Shown here: piece after piece, positions 11,330 through 22,748 of the stretch
Position numbering within the stretch: the stretch's first letter is position 1
How the letters are laid out: each line of letters opens with the position of its first letter
Assembly: GCA_033398695.1 (NCBI GenBank)
Contig: CM065804.1
Location: forward strand, 51,429,501-51,493,500
Source: Orobanche coerulescens
Lineage: Eukaryota; Streptophyta; Magnoliopsida; Lamiales; Orobanchaceae
Direction: 5' to 3'
DNA: 64,000 nt
Program-made: the position numbers and the translations under genes
Notes under the pieces: generated by a model
What the model was told of the DNA's origin: nothing
Database searches by the model: none
The model's input: the letters and a program-made list of their open reading frames with translations, nothing else

Positions 11330-12618
11330 TGTAACACCCCCGTGATATACGGTGACATTACAGTGCCGTAGATTCTCTTTTGGAGAACCTACCAGACTAA
11401 TTTACATAAAACTCATTAAAATTAACAAACCACAACATTCACTTAGTTAAAAAGACAAACTGTCTCCAATACGACATAAATTACGCATCATCCCAGAGGA
11501 TCACGACTAATACAACAGTCCACAGCTGATTAAAACAGCACCATCAATCAATGAAAAGCAACACAATGACAACACATTATAATACCCGCACGAGTACAAA
11601 ACCAAAACACAACTACGACTTTGACAAATTGACCACCAACTCAAAATATTACACGATATCAATGTTGCCCACCCATCTCGTATACACCCCGTGCTGGCTC
11701 CCTCATTGGACCTAAACCTGAATACAGAACAAGTATATCCACCCCCAAAGGGGTCAGCAAAATGCTGGTGCAAGTACAACGATTACAGAAAATGTACAAC
11801 CAATGGATATTCAACAGAAATCACAATGACATCACAAATATTCTAGAATACAATGCCATAATCATCATCACATGATAACCTCCCAAGTTGTACTGGCCCT
11901 GTACCCATACAGGATACACACCCTAGAGAGTCCTCGTCAGGCCCTCCCCAGTGTATAACCCAACCGAGTGATCTGTAGAACTCAAAGTCTAATAAGATCC
12001 CAGGGGACCCTCGCTGGTTTTACTCTGCCCACACAAGCTCAATAAATACATGGCACAAATCATATATTTTCTCAAAATGACAATTTTCATATATTCACAC
12101 GAAGTATAATAAATGCAATCAAAGTACTTGCCTTGGTTGGAAACGATACGAGAATAATGAACAGAAAGATGTACGGTCCAAACCCCTTCAACGATTCGAT
12201 CCTAGTTCAATAAAATACCGAATCAAATACCATACTATGAATACGAAAGGATTCACCCTAAGTTTTTCCCTTAGGGACCTTTATTCAAGCACTACGAAGA
12301 CAACATAGCTCGAATCCAAACTACGGAGAAAAACTTGGGTTTTAATCCATGAACTTTGGAGAAAAACAAAGGATTATGATTACAATATCATAATCTAAGA
12401 TCTTAGCAAAACCCCCAAAATATGGAGAACTAGGGTTCAAGCAGATTTTACCTTGATTTGAAAGGTGAAAGTTGATGAAATGTTGATAGCTTGATGTTAG
12501 GGACTCAGAAATGTTGTTGGACGATGAAATCCGACCAAAAATCTGCACTCTGAAGGTTCAAGGATGCACAACCGCCAGAGAAGGAAGGGAATAAAAATGG
12601 CAATCTAAGGTCTGTCCA

Positions 12619-12676
<58 letters not shown>

Positions 12677-13259
12677 CACATTACAGCTAAACATTAGTGT
12701 GCGCTAATGGCCTTGACAGGCAGAACAGAACCCACCGTCTGACCTCAGTAGCGCGCGCTACCCAAAAATATTTGCTCACTTTATCTACTGAGCTAAGCGC
12801 GCGCTAACACCGAAACATAGTGTGCGTTACCTGCTTCTACCCGCAGTCCAGAAAAAATCTGCCCTCACTGACCTGTCGACCTAGCGCGCATTACCAACCT
12901 CTAACGTATGCTAACACACCCGTAATAGCGTACGCTAGTCCTCCATTAGTGTGCGTTAATGCCTTAGTCCAGAGTTCAGAAAGCTCACTGCCCAGCAGGC
13001 CTAACGCGCGCTAATGCAAAAGAGTAGCGTGCGCTACTCGCATTTGGTTAGCATGCACTATCAGTACAGTTTAGCGCCCGCTAACTACTACTATCCACCA
13101 TAAAATTCACAAAATCCGGCCAGAACAAAATTAATCTAAAATCACAAAACCTAATAATTACCAATTATGAACACTCCAATTGCCAATTATCATGTCCCTC
13201 AAATTCAAATAACAACAATACAACAAGATAAATCCAAAATAACACACATGGTTACTACA
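11330..13259 (-). repeat. Gypsy A 5' LTR (1930 bp)
   Basis: Partner of 4537-6495. It differs mainly by scattered substitutions, a roughly 30-bp deletion near 12398, and a large AT expansion at the TATA position. It ends at 13259, followed by the duplicated AAGAC. Confidence 0.92.
12621..12674. repeat. (AT)27 microsatellite at the LTR TATA position
   Basis: Fifty-four bases of pure AT alternation. The 3' LTR has only a short ATATATATATA at the matching place, so the expansion happened after insertion. Confidence 0.95.
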
Positions 13260-13264
13260 AAGAC

Positions 13265-13464
13265 GATATATCATGAAGTAGGTGATTCAAGATTTATTTT
13301 ATTTCCTTGTTTTGATTGGGTCATTCGCTTGGCCCATATTTAGGAAAGGTCCATGAACTACATGTTGGTACTGGTAGCAACTAGGTTGTTATTTACTTTA
13401 TTCATATTGTATGAATATCAAATCGCGATAAATGAATTAATGTGCAAAATGTAATGTTAATCGC
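13265..13464 (+). other. Copia leader, continuation
   Basis: Sequence between the Gypsy A target duplication and the next LTR, continuing the leader that was cut at 4536. No coding potential is seen. Confidence 0.6.
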
Positions 13465-14754
13465 TGTTGCGATATTTATTAAACGCAAGTGCACGTTATC
13501 GTATACAAGTAATAAAGTGATGAGTGAGTATCGTTCCCACGAGGACTGAATCACTAACTACCGATTTTTGTGTATTCCAGTTTTATTTGAACAATCGAAC
13601 TTTGGGTAGCAATTAATTACTAAAGAATTAATAAAAGACTAAACAGTAAAAACGATCACTTGAAGAAAGAGAATCAAATGATGAATAAGTCTAGGATTCT
13701 GAATCCACCTCGGTTTATCCGAATTTACTCTCGATTATCTGAAGTTAATGATTTTCCCAATTTATTGAAGGTGAAGATTGCTAATATACTCTACCGCCTC
13801 TCACGAGGTCAATAGATTTTTCTAAAGGCGAATAACGCACTCTATCCCTGGGTGAATTAATTCGTCAATAGGCAAAAAGCATAAAATCTCCAAAATGCCA
13901 CGTAGTTCCTATGAGTATATTCCTATCTCACAAGATAAAACGGTCCTCACCAATAGTTCCTCACCAACTCTCCTCTTCCGATTCGAATTGAATGATTAAA
14001 ACAATACAACTATTGGCCAGATAATTGAAAGCCTTAAACACGATTGGGAAAACTCAACAAAAAGAGAATTAAATAGATAATCTCAAGCAAATCCGTCAAA
14101 ACAAAGGTTTCATCAAAATCCTAGATTAAGGATTTTAGCCTGACATGCTAAATAATGAAAATACAGAATTAATAAATAAAAGCATGAAAATCAAACGCAG
14201 ATGAAGAGCTCGGATTCCTCCGTTCTTCTGGCTTCCGCCCTCCGCCTTTGATCTCTTCTGCTTCTCTCGTCTGCGATAATCTTCTGTGATCCTTCTTTTC
14301 CCAAGCCTCTAAGATGATTAATTAGGCTCTTAAACCCTTATTTATAGCTCTCAACAGTCTCCAAATCGCGTCCGTGTGAGTAGGTCGAGAACTGGCTTCA
14401 AAACGGCCCAAATCCGTGCGGAGCACACCAAAACCGCCCTGTGTGCCGCGGCTCACTTAATCTGTGCCGCGGCACATAGCGTCTGAGTTAAAAGCAAGGC
14501 TGTGATTTTCTTACGGGCGCGGCTCACCTAGGCGTGCCGCGGCATGCAGTCTGATTACTACGGTGCCATTGGTTGCCTTCTGTCTGCGGCCCACGGCCCA
14601 AAATTCGCCGTTTTGCCCGTTTTGCCTCGTTTTAGCTTCCGGACTCAATCTGTCAAACATACAAGAATAAGACATTAAAAGCTCATTTATGCAATTTTAC
14701 TCGCCAAAATAATACTAAATAATGATAAATAAGCATATAAAAATACGCCTAACA
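13465..14754 (-). repeat. LTR of truncated Athila-like copy (1290 bp)
   Basis: Reverse complement of 54967-56265, with termini TGTTGCGATA and ACGCCTAACA. TATA box GCTATAAATAAG on the minus strand at about 14337-14347. GTGCCGCGGCAC-type palindromes at about 14430-14560. Clearly more diverged than the plus-strand pair is from each other. Confidence 0.9.
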
Positions 14755-16034
14755 AATACCCCCAAACTTGAGCCTTTGCTTGTCCTCAAGCAAAAAGAAT
14801 TAATTTCAACAAAAGAATATCGTGAATAATCGTGCAACTCATAGTGCTCAACCTAATCAATACTATCCTGAAATTCTCTCTGAATAATACGAGTATCATA
14901 ATAGCGAGCTACACTCAGAACACTGATTCCACAAAGTAACCAAGTTCAGTCCTAATCACTCGTTCATGAAGAAAATCCAGCTCAAAGATTAACAAACGTG
15001 ATTCTAATCGACCGTCAATATGAAAGGTTAAAACAAACAAGCTAGTTCGCCCCGTTCCACAGTCTAATGGCAAAATTTTCACGAGTTTTCACAAAAAAAT
15101 AACCCTCGGACAGTATTCCCTTATATATATGCTCAAGAAATTGATTTGAGTTGACCACTAGGTTCGGATCTCGGGATGTTTCATCGGGATAATCCTAGGG
15201 TGGAACTTCCATTCTCATGTATTGGGAAACCGTTTGACGTAAAAGACACTCATGGGGCACATGGATGCTTCTAGTTACTAAGTTCCCCTCCACGTCGGAG
15301 AAACAACTCGAATAGCTAATTCCCGCATGTCCGAATCAAGGTCGCTGTTTTACGCGAGAGTAAACAACGGGTCACGCGAGTACCCCCGGTTACTAGGCTC
15401 CCTATCATTGGCACATGCGAAATTTCTAAATCACTAGTCTAATCAGGGTCGTCGTTTTATGCGAGAGTAAACAACGGGTCACGTGAATACCCCCGGTTAC
15501 TAGACTTCCCATCATAGAACAAATATTATCTCGACTTTTGGTGAAAAACTGACCGACTCTAAACTCAATCTAAGTGCCAACACGACTTATGTAACTGGAT
15601 GACTAGCTAACCGAAAAATGCAACCAAATGAATCGACGGTGATTTTAAAACACGTATGTATCCTCTCTTATCCGCCAAGACCTCTACAAAAAACGAAAAA
15701 ATTTCGGACCTAAGTGAAGACTTAGCAGAAACAGAAATCACTGACTACGACTCGACTAAAACTCGACCGTTTCTTCAGAGAGAAAAACAGTGTCGTAACA
15801 TCAGCATTATACAAATAGAAGCACGAAAAATTCACGAGTAAGAGTAAAATCATGACAAGCAAGGCTATCGACAAGAAGATAACTAGAAATAACAAAAAGT
15901 GCAACGAAATAAGTACAGCAGTAAATGTAGCAACAGAAAGTAAATCCCCCCAAACTTAGGATGTACATTGACCTCAATGGACAGAATATAATATGCAATA
16001 AAAGTAAAAGGTCAAGTACTCCCCTACAATCCTC
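14755..16034 (-). other. Non-coding 3' internal segment of Athila-like copy
   Basis: Lies between the ORF stop and the 3' LTR. It starts at the LTR with a polypurine tract (minus-strand CAAGTTTGGGGGTATT, 14755-14770) and has a second purine run at 15946-15960. It contains a duplicated cassette (about 15350-15412 and 15448-15510, each with a GCGAGAGTAAAC core). Small ORFs here are not shared as ORFs with the other copy. Confidence 0.7.
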
Positions 16035-17377
16035 TCACGAGCTGGTGCCGGCGTCATCCGGCGAGGAGGGTGGTGTGGCTGGCCGAGCAGGTGCAATAAA
16101 TGGCCCGTTCGGGTGCAAAATATGGGCCGTCCATGCGGCAAGGTGCTCCTGGTGGTAGGCGTCCCTCGCTGCCAGACGCCTCGACTCACGTCGGTTGGCC
16201 CGGCGGGCCTGCTCTCGCATCTCATCCCTGACGGAAGCAATGAAGCTCTCCCTCTCCGTCCGCTGCTCCTCTCTCATGGCAGCCAGCATACTCTCTCTCT
16301 CTCCTCATCTCCTCTCTCTCTCTCCTCATATCCTCTCTCTCTCCTCATATCCTCCCTCAGCCTGTCGAACATCGCCTGCAATCTCTCTCTGCCGGGCGAC
16401 GGGATGGCATCTGCCTACTCCTGTGTCAGCAGAGGGGGCTCGGGGGACCCCTCGTGGGCCTCATCAAGTAAAAATCCTCGCCCCCGAGCGTGCGCCGGCG
16501 CTCCTCCCCACTGGTCAAAATGTGAGATGATGGGGTGGTCGATCGGGGCCTGTGGAGCTAGCATCGGCTCGTCGTCCAACCACGTCAGCCCCGACTGCCG
16601 GCACAGAGCGCAGATAAGAGAGGGGTGCCTAAACCCCGTCTTGGCCCCTCCCTGAATACACTGGAATATAGATCGGACCAAGAGAGGGGCCACATCGAAT
16701 CGCAGCCCGGATGTGATAGCATATAGTGTACGGGCTCGGGAGAGAAAAATAGTGCAGATCTGATAGGTGGGGTCTATACGAGCGCAGATAAAATATAGCC
16801 AGGCACGCCCGAGCCGACTGAGGCGCGAGCTCTTAAAGTGGAAAGTGGAAGAACCCGGTGCGCGCCGCTCCCAGTCGGAGTCGGGCTGCGTAAGAGTCTT
16901 GAGCCGAGCCTCCTTCGTGAGGCTATTCATAACTCGGTCATAAGCCGTCTCATCTACCACCGGCAGCTCAAATAGCCTCCGAATAGCAGCTACAGAATAA
17001 TCCACCGTAATACCTCGGACATCGACCTGAGTCCGAGTGTCTGACTGCTGCAACATCTGGCCTGCCCGAATGTGCTTCAATAACGTGCTGGCATAGAACT
17101 CCTGCACTATCGAGATCACCGCTGGCTCGGGGGGTGCAGCGAAACGGGCCCACCCCATCTCGTCTATCATGGTAAGTAGTTCCCCGTCTTGGGGGGCTGG
17201 AGTGAATCCCCTCTCCGGGATCAGAGGTTGCGGCCGAATCTTCTCGTTGAAGATTTTGTGGATCTTCGGGTCAGAAAACTGGTGCGCCTCCGACTCGGCG
17301 CGACTACGAGAAGTTTCCCCTCGAGTGGGGGATGACTGAGTCCTGGCCCTCTTGCTCAGCTTCTTAGTCCTAGCCAT
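16035..17377 (-). pseudogene. Athila-like extra ORF (putative plant transposon protein), coiled-coil C-terminus
   Basis: From the ATG at 17377 an intact 320-codon frame runs to 16415: a basic, nuclear-signal-like N-terminus (TKKLSKRAR), then a globular region with FNEKIRPQPLIPERGF, EMGWARFAAPPEPAVIS and HPSLICALCRQSGLTW. This resembles the family labelled 'putative plant transposon protein' in plant genomes. A TAG follows LLTQE, after which the frame continues into a GA-repeat-encoded charged coiled coil (RLREDMRRER-like) and, after frame disruption in the repeat, ends with PDDAGTSS at 16035. The molecular function is unknown. It occupies the position of the env-like ORF of Athila elements, but no signal peptide or membrane segment is seen. 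The plus-strand copy is at 60092-61475. Confidence 0.75.
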
Positions 17378-17385
17378 AGCGAGTC

Positions 17386-17913
17386 CTGAAAAAAATTAAA
17401 CACCAGAGTTTACTTACTCAAACAATAACGAGAATAATCATCACTCGGCTCAGGATATCCAGCTGTAATTCACGAATTTAGCAAGATAGCACAGTCATGA
17501 GAAAAAAATAAAATTTGAACTTTAACGTTTAAACTAGACGTAAGGGTTGGGCTTGCTGTAATTTCAGAACGAATACATTACACAAAGATTCACAATATTG
17601 ACTTAACAAAGAAAAATTTTCATTCAGACTTTTCATCAAACACTTAAAGGGCATGAGTTCAATTGAAGAACTAATATGGCAATAGCTCGATTAAATCCCC
17701 AAGAACAAAAACATGACTCATTCGTCATGACAAACGACACATTCAACTCATTCATAACCGAAAATAATCATGAAAAATCAACCAAAAAACATCATATCCT
17801 CTACTTAACCATCATAGAACTTTTGAAAGAAGAAATAAACATATTCAACCATCAAATGCATAACTTCACATTTAAATTCATAGAACAATTTGAGATTAGA
17901 GATTTAGACTTAC
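17386..17913 (-). other. Intron directly upstream of the Athila-like ORF
   Basis: Minus-strand donor AAG/GTAAGT at 17913 and acceptor TTTTTTTCAG/GACT ending at 17386, nine bases before the ORF ATG. The plus-strand copy has donor AAAG/GTACGT (59560) and acceptor CACTTTTCAG/GACT (60083) in the same positions, with intron lengths of 528 and 524 bp. Conservation of both splice sites supports expression of the ORF from a spliced RNA; splicing itself is inference. Confidence 0.6.
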
Positions 17914-18070
17914 CTTGATTGGATTGTGAAAAGTGCAAGAAAATTGCAAGAAGAAGAAGGGAGATGAAGGTTGGCCGATCGCGCGCGCAAGGGAGAGGAA
18001 AGGGAAGGGAAGCGTACCTGGGTAGTCGGCCGAATGAGAGTTATAAACTACCTGGGCTGTTCAAATTCTG
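17914..18070 (-). other. Exon-like leader upstream of the intron, up to the breakpoint
   Basis: Homologous to 59394-59559. It contains the AGTCGGCCG and CCAGGTA stretches shared with the plus copy. The sequence changes to Gypsy C LTR at 18071. Confidence 0.6.
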
Positions 18071-19263
18071 CCTATGTAATAATACCATTACCATACGAAT
18101 GTGTTGTTGAATGAATTACGTTTCATTTAAGGTTGCTTGTTCATGTGAGTATTGTTAGACGAGGATACCGTTCGTTTGATCATTCAAAGAAGGATTATTC
18201 ATCTACGGAATTGAGGCAAGTTATCTTGCTTGGTTATAATGATGGTTGAATTCTTGTGGTTATTATGCGTTTCGGGTATATGAATTGTTTTGAGAATCTA
18301 TGATTCATGATATGGTGATGTCCTTGATCGTGTTATCATTTTTGGTGGGATGGTATGCCCGAGTTTACCGTTCTTGTTACCGTTGGTTCTGTTGAGCTTT
18401 GTTGACACTTTGTTGAGTCGTTCGATTCCTTGATAAAGGTGTAATTCGTTGAGTTTCGTTGTCATGTTGCATCCTGACATCTCTGGAGTCATATCTGCGT
18501 TCCGATTGGTTATGTGTAGGATTTTTAGCGGGGCACTTGATGATCATGCGTGGATATTTCCGCATTTAGATCGTGCACACGAGACGTAGTTCGTGAGGCT
18601 AATTAGGTACATCGTCCCACGTATATTCTGGATTCCGTATACGGGGTGGACATGTGCACGGACACATTTCCGGATCGGGCATACTGTGACGTCCGTCTTG
18701 AGCCATATTATTTGGTCGTTCGTATATATGGATATGTTCGACAGTTGGGACTGACTGTTTATACGCCTGCGGGGTATATTCAGTAGTCGGTTGTTTCTTT
18801 GAGATCCGTATGTATATGAATTGTATAATGTCATGAGAATTATTATCATGTATAGCTGACCCTGTGGTTTGGGCGAAATACTTGTATTTCAGGGCGAGGA
18901 AAGGGCAAGGCACAGGAAGAGCACGATGGTGACGGAGGGTTTTGAAGGATGCTAATTCGGGGCCCCGAGTCTTTTGATGTTCGGTTATGTCTTATTGTGA
19001 TTTTTATTTTATTTTGTGTCGGATGAATGTACTATAATTTGTAAGGTATTGCCCATCGTCATATGGTCTGTACCGAATTTGGATCCTGTGTACGATTGTT
19101 CGTATTTAAAGACATGTATAATTTATACTCCACATCGGGGTTTTGATAAATATTGTGGTACGGTGCCACGTTGTCAGGTTGTAGGAGTATATCGTGATAT
19201 CACCTGGTGGGTCCTGGTAGGGGTCCACGACACTATAATAGCCGCCGTTTTCGGGCTGTTACA
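18071..19263 (+). repeat. Gypsy C 5' LTR, truncated
   Basis: Matches 24497-25691 with scattered substitutions and ends in GGGCTGTTACA. ORFs seen in it (for example 19016-19306, 18544-18849) are duplicated in the other LTR and are not genes. Confidence 0.9.
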
Positions 19264-19268
19264 GAAGA

Positions 19269-19280
19269 TGGTATCGGAGA
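19269..19280 (+). promoter_or_regulatory. Gypsy C primer-binding site
   Basis: TGGTATCGGAGA, five bases after the LTR end, matches the plant initiator-Met tRNA primer site with two changes. Confidence 0.8.
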
Positions 19281-19685
19281 GTGTGTTTTCTTTTGAGTTA
19301 TTGTAGAATCGAATTAGCATCAAGAAACCTTCGTGCCACGTGTAACCTGTGCAAGCGCCTGACCCGTAGAATACGGTATGTTTCTCATGAGCTATGGTTT
19401 AATTACTGGCATAATCTTGATGACATATTAATTCCTTTATTGATCTTGGCATCTTGATAACGTGTGGTAAGATTCATCTATTTGATTTTCTGGGGAAAAC
19501 CTAAATCGAAAATGTGATTGGAACTGGTTTGATTTAATATTGATATGATATTGAGTGTGTAGCACCCGCGATGCCAGTGATTCATTACGAACTGTTTGAT
19601 TGGATATGTAATTCCTTGTTGCTATTAACTTAGCATGAATTATGATTGATAACTTGAATTGTACTTATGATTTTATTCTTTCAGT
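19281..19685 (+). other. Gypsy C leader
   Basis: About 400 bp of AT-rich untranslated sequence between the primer site and the gag ATG. No feature beyond this was recognised. Confidence 0.6.
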
Positions 19686-22600
19686 ATGGAAAGAAATCTG
19701 AGAGACCGTGGCAGAGGGGGACGAGGCCGCCGAAGGGGCCGAATCCCGATACCAGGGATGCATTGGTTATTGGTGTTACATGACCAAGACAACTGACCGA
19801 CCAGTCGAATTAGTTGATATTACGGTAGTTCGAGACTATCCAGATGTATTTCCAAAAGAGCTTCCAGGACTACCCCCATGGCGAGAGGTAGAATTCACGA
19901 ATGAGTTGGAGACAGGGACGTCCCCGCTTTCGAAAGCACCGTATTGTATGGCCCCGAATGAGATGCAGGAGTTGAAGAGACAACTTGAGGAGTTAACTGA
20001 GAAAGGATATGTTCGACCCAGTGCATCCCCTTGGGGAGCGCCGGTGTTATTCATACGGAAAAAAGACGGATCGCTGCGTTTGTGTATTGATTACCTTGAG
20101 CTGAACAAAGTAACAATTAAGAACAAATATCCTTTACCTCGCATCGATGATTTATTGGATCAGCTCCAGGGAGCCACTGTATTTTCCAAGATCGACTTGA
20201 GATCCGGGTACCACCAATTGCGGATTCGAGAGTCTGACATTCCGAAGACAGCTCTTCGCACTCGCTATGGGCATTATGAGTTCGTTGTCATGCCATTCGG
20301 ACTGACTAATGCACCGGAAGTATTCATGAAATTGATGAATCGGGTTTTTATTAATTATCTGGATCGTTTTGTAGTCATTTTTATTGACGACATTCTGATC
20401 TACTCTCGTGATCATGAGGAGCATGAGTGTAACCTCCGCCAGGTTCTCGATGTGTTAAGGTGAGAACAACTCTATGGAAAATTTTCTAAATGTGAATTCT
20501 GGATGCCTGAAATTATTTTTCTGGGACATGTAATATCAGTAGATGGAGTGAGAGTAGACCCACAGAAGACAGAAGCTATCCGAGATTGGCTACCTCCGAA
20601 GAACGTGAAGGAAGTTCGTAGTTTTGTGGGTCTAGTAGGTTATTACAGACGATTCATGGAAGGTTTTTCCAAAATTGCTCAACCGATGACTAATCTATTG
20701 AGGAAAGATAAGAAGTACTTGTGCTCGTAAGCATGTCAACAAAGTTTTGATGAACTCAAGAGTCGATTAATTTCAGCACCTGTTTTGGTTCTACCTAAAG
20801 GAACGGAAGGATTCGTGGTGTATAGCGATGCATCGAGACAGGGCCTTTGCTGCGTATTAATGCAGAACGGGAAAGTGATCGCCTATGCATCTAGACAGTT
20901 GCGTCCTTATGAGGTCAACTACCCGACTCATGATTTGGAGTTAGCAGCTGTAGTGTTTGCTTTAAAAATCTGGCGCCACTATCTGTATGGAGTTACCTGC
21001 TAGATTTTTACGGATCACAAGAGTGTGAAGTATATTTTCACTCAGAAGGAGTTGAATATGAGACAGAGGAGGTGGTTAGAGCTAATCAAAGACTATGATA
21101 TCGAGATCCTTTATCATCCAGGCAAGGCAAATATGGTTGACGATGCCTTGAGCCATAAGACCGTGCAGAAGCAGATATTGGCACGTTTGACTGCCCATAG
21201 GGAATTGCAATTAGAGTTCATGAGACCAAAGATTGAGGTCTGGTTACAGCGTATTCAGGGACAACTTTGCACGCTCGAGATTTCGTCATCCCTGGATGAG
21301 ATGGTCAGGACGAAACAGATGACGGACCCGTTCTTATCCAGAATTCGAGGGGAAATCGATCAGGGGAAGGCCCCTGGATTTGTGGTTCACGAGGATCGAC
21401 TAATACGCTTTAAAAACCGAGTATGTGTACCAGCAGGCGAGGAGTTGAGGAATACTATTCTAAAGGAGGCTCATGCTACCCCGTATTCCATACACCCGGG
21501 ATCGAACAAAATGTATAAGGATTTGAAGCCGTATTATTGGTGGGGTAACATGAAACAGGAGGTTGCCGAATTCATTTCGAAATGTTTGACCTGTCAGATT
21601 GAGCATCAGCGACCAGCTGGCATGATGAAACCGCTCCCGATTCCCGAGTGGAAGTGGGAAGACATGTCGATGGATTTTATTACTAGCTTGCCGACGAGCC
21701 ATCGAGGCATGAATACGATTTGGGTGATTGTGGATCGACTGACTAAATCAGCCCACTTCTTGGAGATCAAGGATACGTGGGGCCCTGAGAGATTGGCCCA
21801 GTTGTTTATCAAAGAGATTGTGAGACTGCATGGTACCCCTAAGAGTATTGTATCAGATCGTGACGGACGGTTCGTGTCGCACTTCTGGAAGGCAGTTCAT
21901 TGTACGATGGGTACACAGTTGAACTTCAATACGGCTTTTCATCCTCAGACCGATGGTCAGTCTGAGAGGACTATTCAAACTCTGGAGGATATGTTGAGGG
22001 CATGTGCTCTCGATTGGAAGTACGACTGGGAAGCCCAACTACCGTTAGTGGAATTCACATATAATAACAGCCGGCACGCCTCGATCATGATGACACCTTA
22101 TGAGGCATTGTATGGTCATCATTGGAGGTCCCCTTTGTGTTGGGATGATTTATCTGAATCTATTGGTACGGAGCCTGATATGTTATTAGCAGCCCGCGAG
22201 AAGATTACACTGATCAAGAGTCGTCTTTTAATGGCCCAAAGCCGCCAGAAATCATATGCAGATAATCATCGACGACCACTCGAGTTTGAGGTTGGTGATC
22301 ATGTACTAGTCAAAGTATCTCCTACTCGAGGTGTTTTCCGATTCGGGAAGAGAGGCAAGTCGAGCCCAAGGTATATTGGTCCGTTTGAAATCCTAGAGCG
22401 AGTAGGCGACCTAGCCTATCGTTTAGCATTACCACCAGCCTTGAGCCGGATTCACAACATATTCCATGTATCTCAGTTAAGGAAGTATGTTGCTGACCCG
22501 AGCCACATTATTCAATTCGACGAGGTCTAGATAGCCGATGACCATTCGTATGAGGAGCGTCCTATGCGAATACTTGAGAGAAGAGTCAAACAGTTGAGGA

Positions 22601-22713
22601 ACAAGGCGATTCCCTTATTAAAAATTCAGTGGTCGAGACATGTAGTCGAGGAAGCTACGTGGGAGACTGAGGATAGCATGCGAGAAAGATATCCCGAGTT
22701 GTTTACCCCTTAG
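19686..22713 (+). pseudogene. Gypsy C gag remnant fused to pol (RT, RNase H, integrase, chromodomain)
   Basis: The ATG at 19686 opens a basic gag start ([19 protein letters not shown]). After about 20 codons the sequence jumps to pre-RT ([11 protein letters not shown]), so capsid, zinc knuckle and protease are deleted. From about 19708 to the TAG at 22711 everything lies in one frame: RT with [11 protein letters not shown] and FIDDILIYS (about 20377), RNase H with YSDASRQGL and FTDHKSVKYIF, integrase with the zinc-binding CLTCQ, SMDFITSLP, VSDRDGRF and QTDGQSERT, and a chromodomain ending ATWETEDSMRERYPELF. Four in-frame stops interrupt it (20461-20463 TGA, 20728 TAA, 21001 TAG, 22528 TAG). 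Three are what a C-to-T change of CGA or CAG would give. No frameshift occurs in 3 kb. Confidence 0.92.
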
Positions 22714-22731
22714 TTTCGAGGGCGAATCTCC

Positions 22732-22748
22732 TTTTAAGGGGGCGAGTA
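22732..22748 (+). promoter_or_regulatory. Polypurine tract of Gypsy C
   Basis: TTTTAAGGGGGCGAGTA immediately precedes the 3' LTR start TGTAATATCC. Confidence 0.8.

Larger units (their letters stand above)
4537..13259 (-). mobile_element. Complete chromovirus-type Ty3/Gypsy element ('Gypsy A')
   Basis: An 8.7-kb element with two LTRs (4537-6495 and 11330-13259), a polypurine tract, an iMet-like primer site and a decayed gag-pol, all on the minus strand. The 5-bp duplication AAGAC flanks it exactly (4532-4536, 13260-13264). Domain order is gag, zinc knuckle, protease, RT, RNase H, integrase, chromodomain, which places it among chromoviruses (Tekay/Del-like by overall look; clade is inference). 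It sits in the Copia leader. Gag-pol is essentially one frame broken by about ten in-frame stops and a single frameshift between 9715 and 9760, so it is inactive. Confidence 0.93.
13465..18070 (-). mobile_element. Truncated Athila-like element, minus-strand copy
   Basis: Inverted counterpart of about 59392-62764 plus one LTR of the element at 54967. It has the 3' LTR (13465-14754), a non-coding 3' internal segment, the coiled-coil ORF (17377 to 16035), its upstream intron, and then stops abruptly at about 18070 against Gypsy C LTR sequence. The gag part and second LTR are absent. The break maps 3-5 bp beyond a GTGCCGCGGCAC palindrome in the other copy. Confidence 0.88.

Noticed and set aside
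18544..18913. ORFs repeated at 25025-25276 and 25444-25716
   Set aside because: Copies of LTR sequence of Gypsy C, not gene duplicates.
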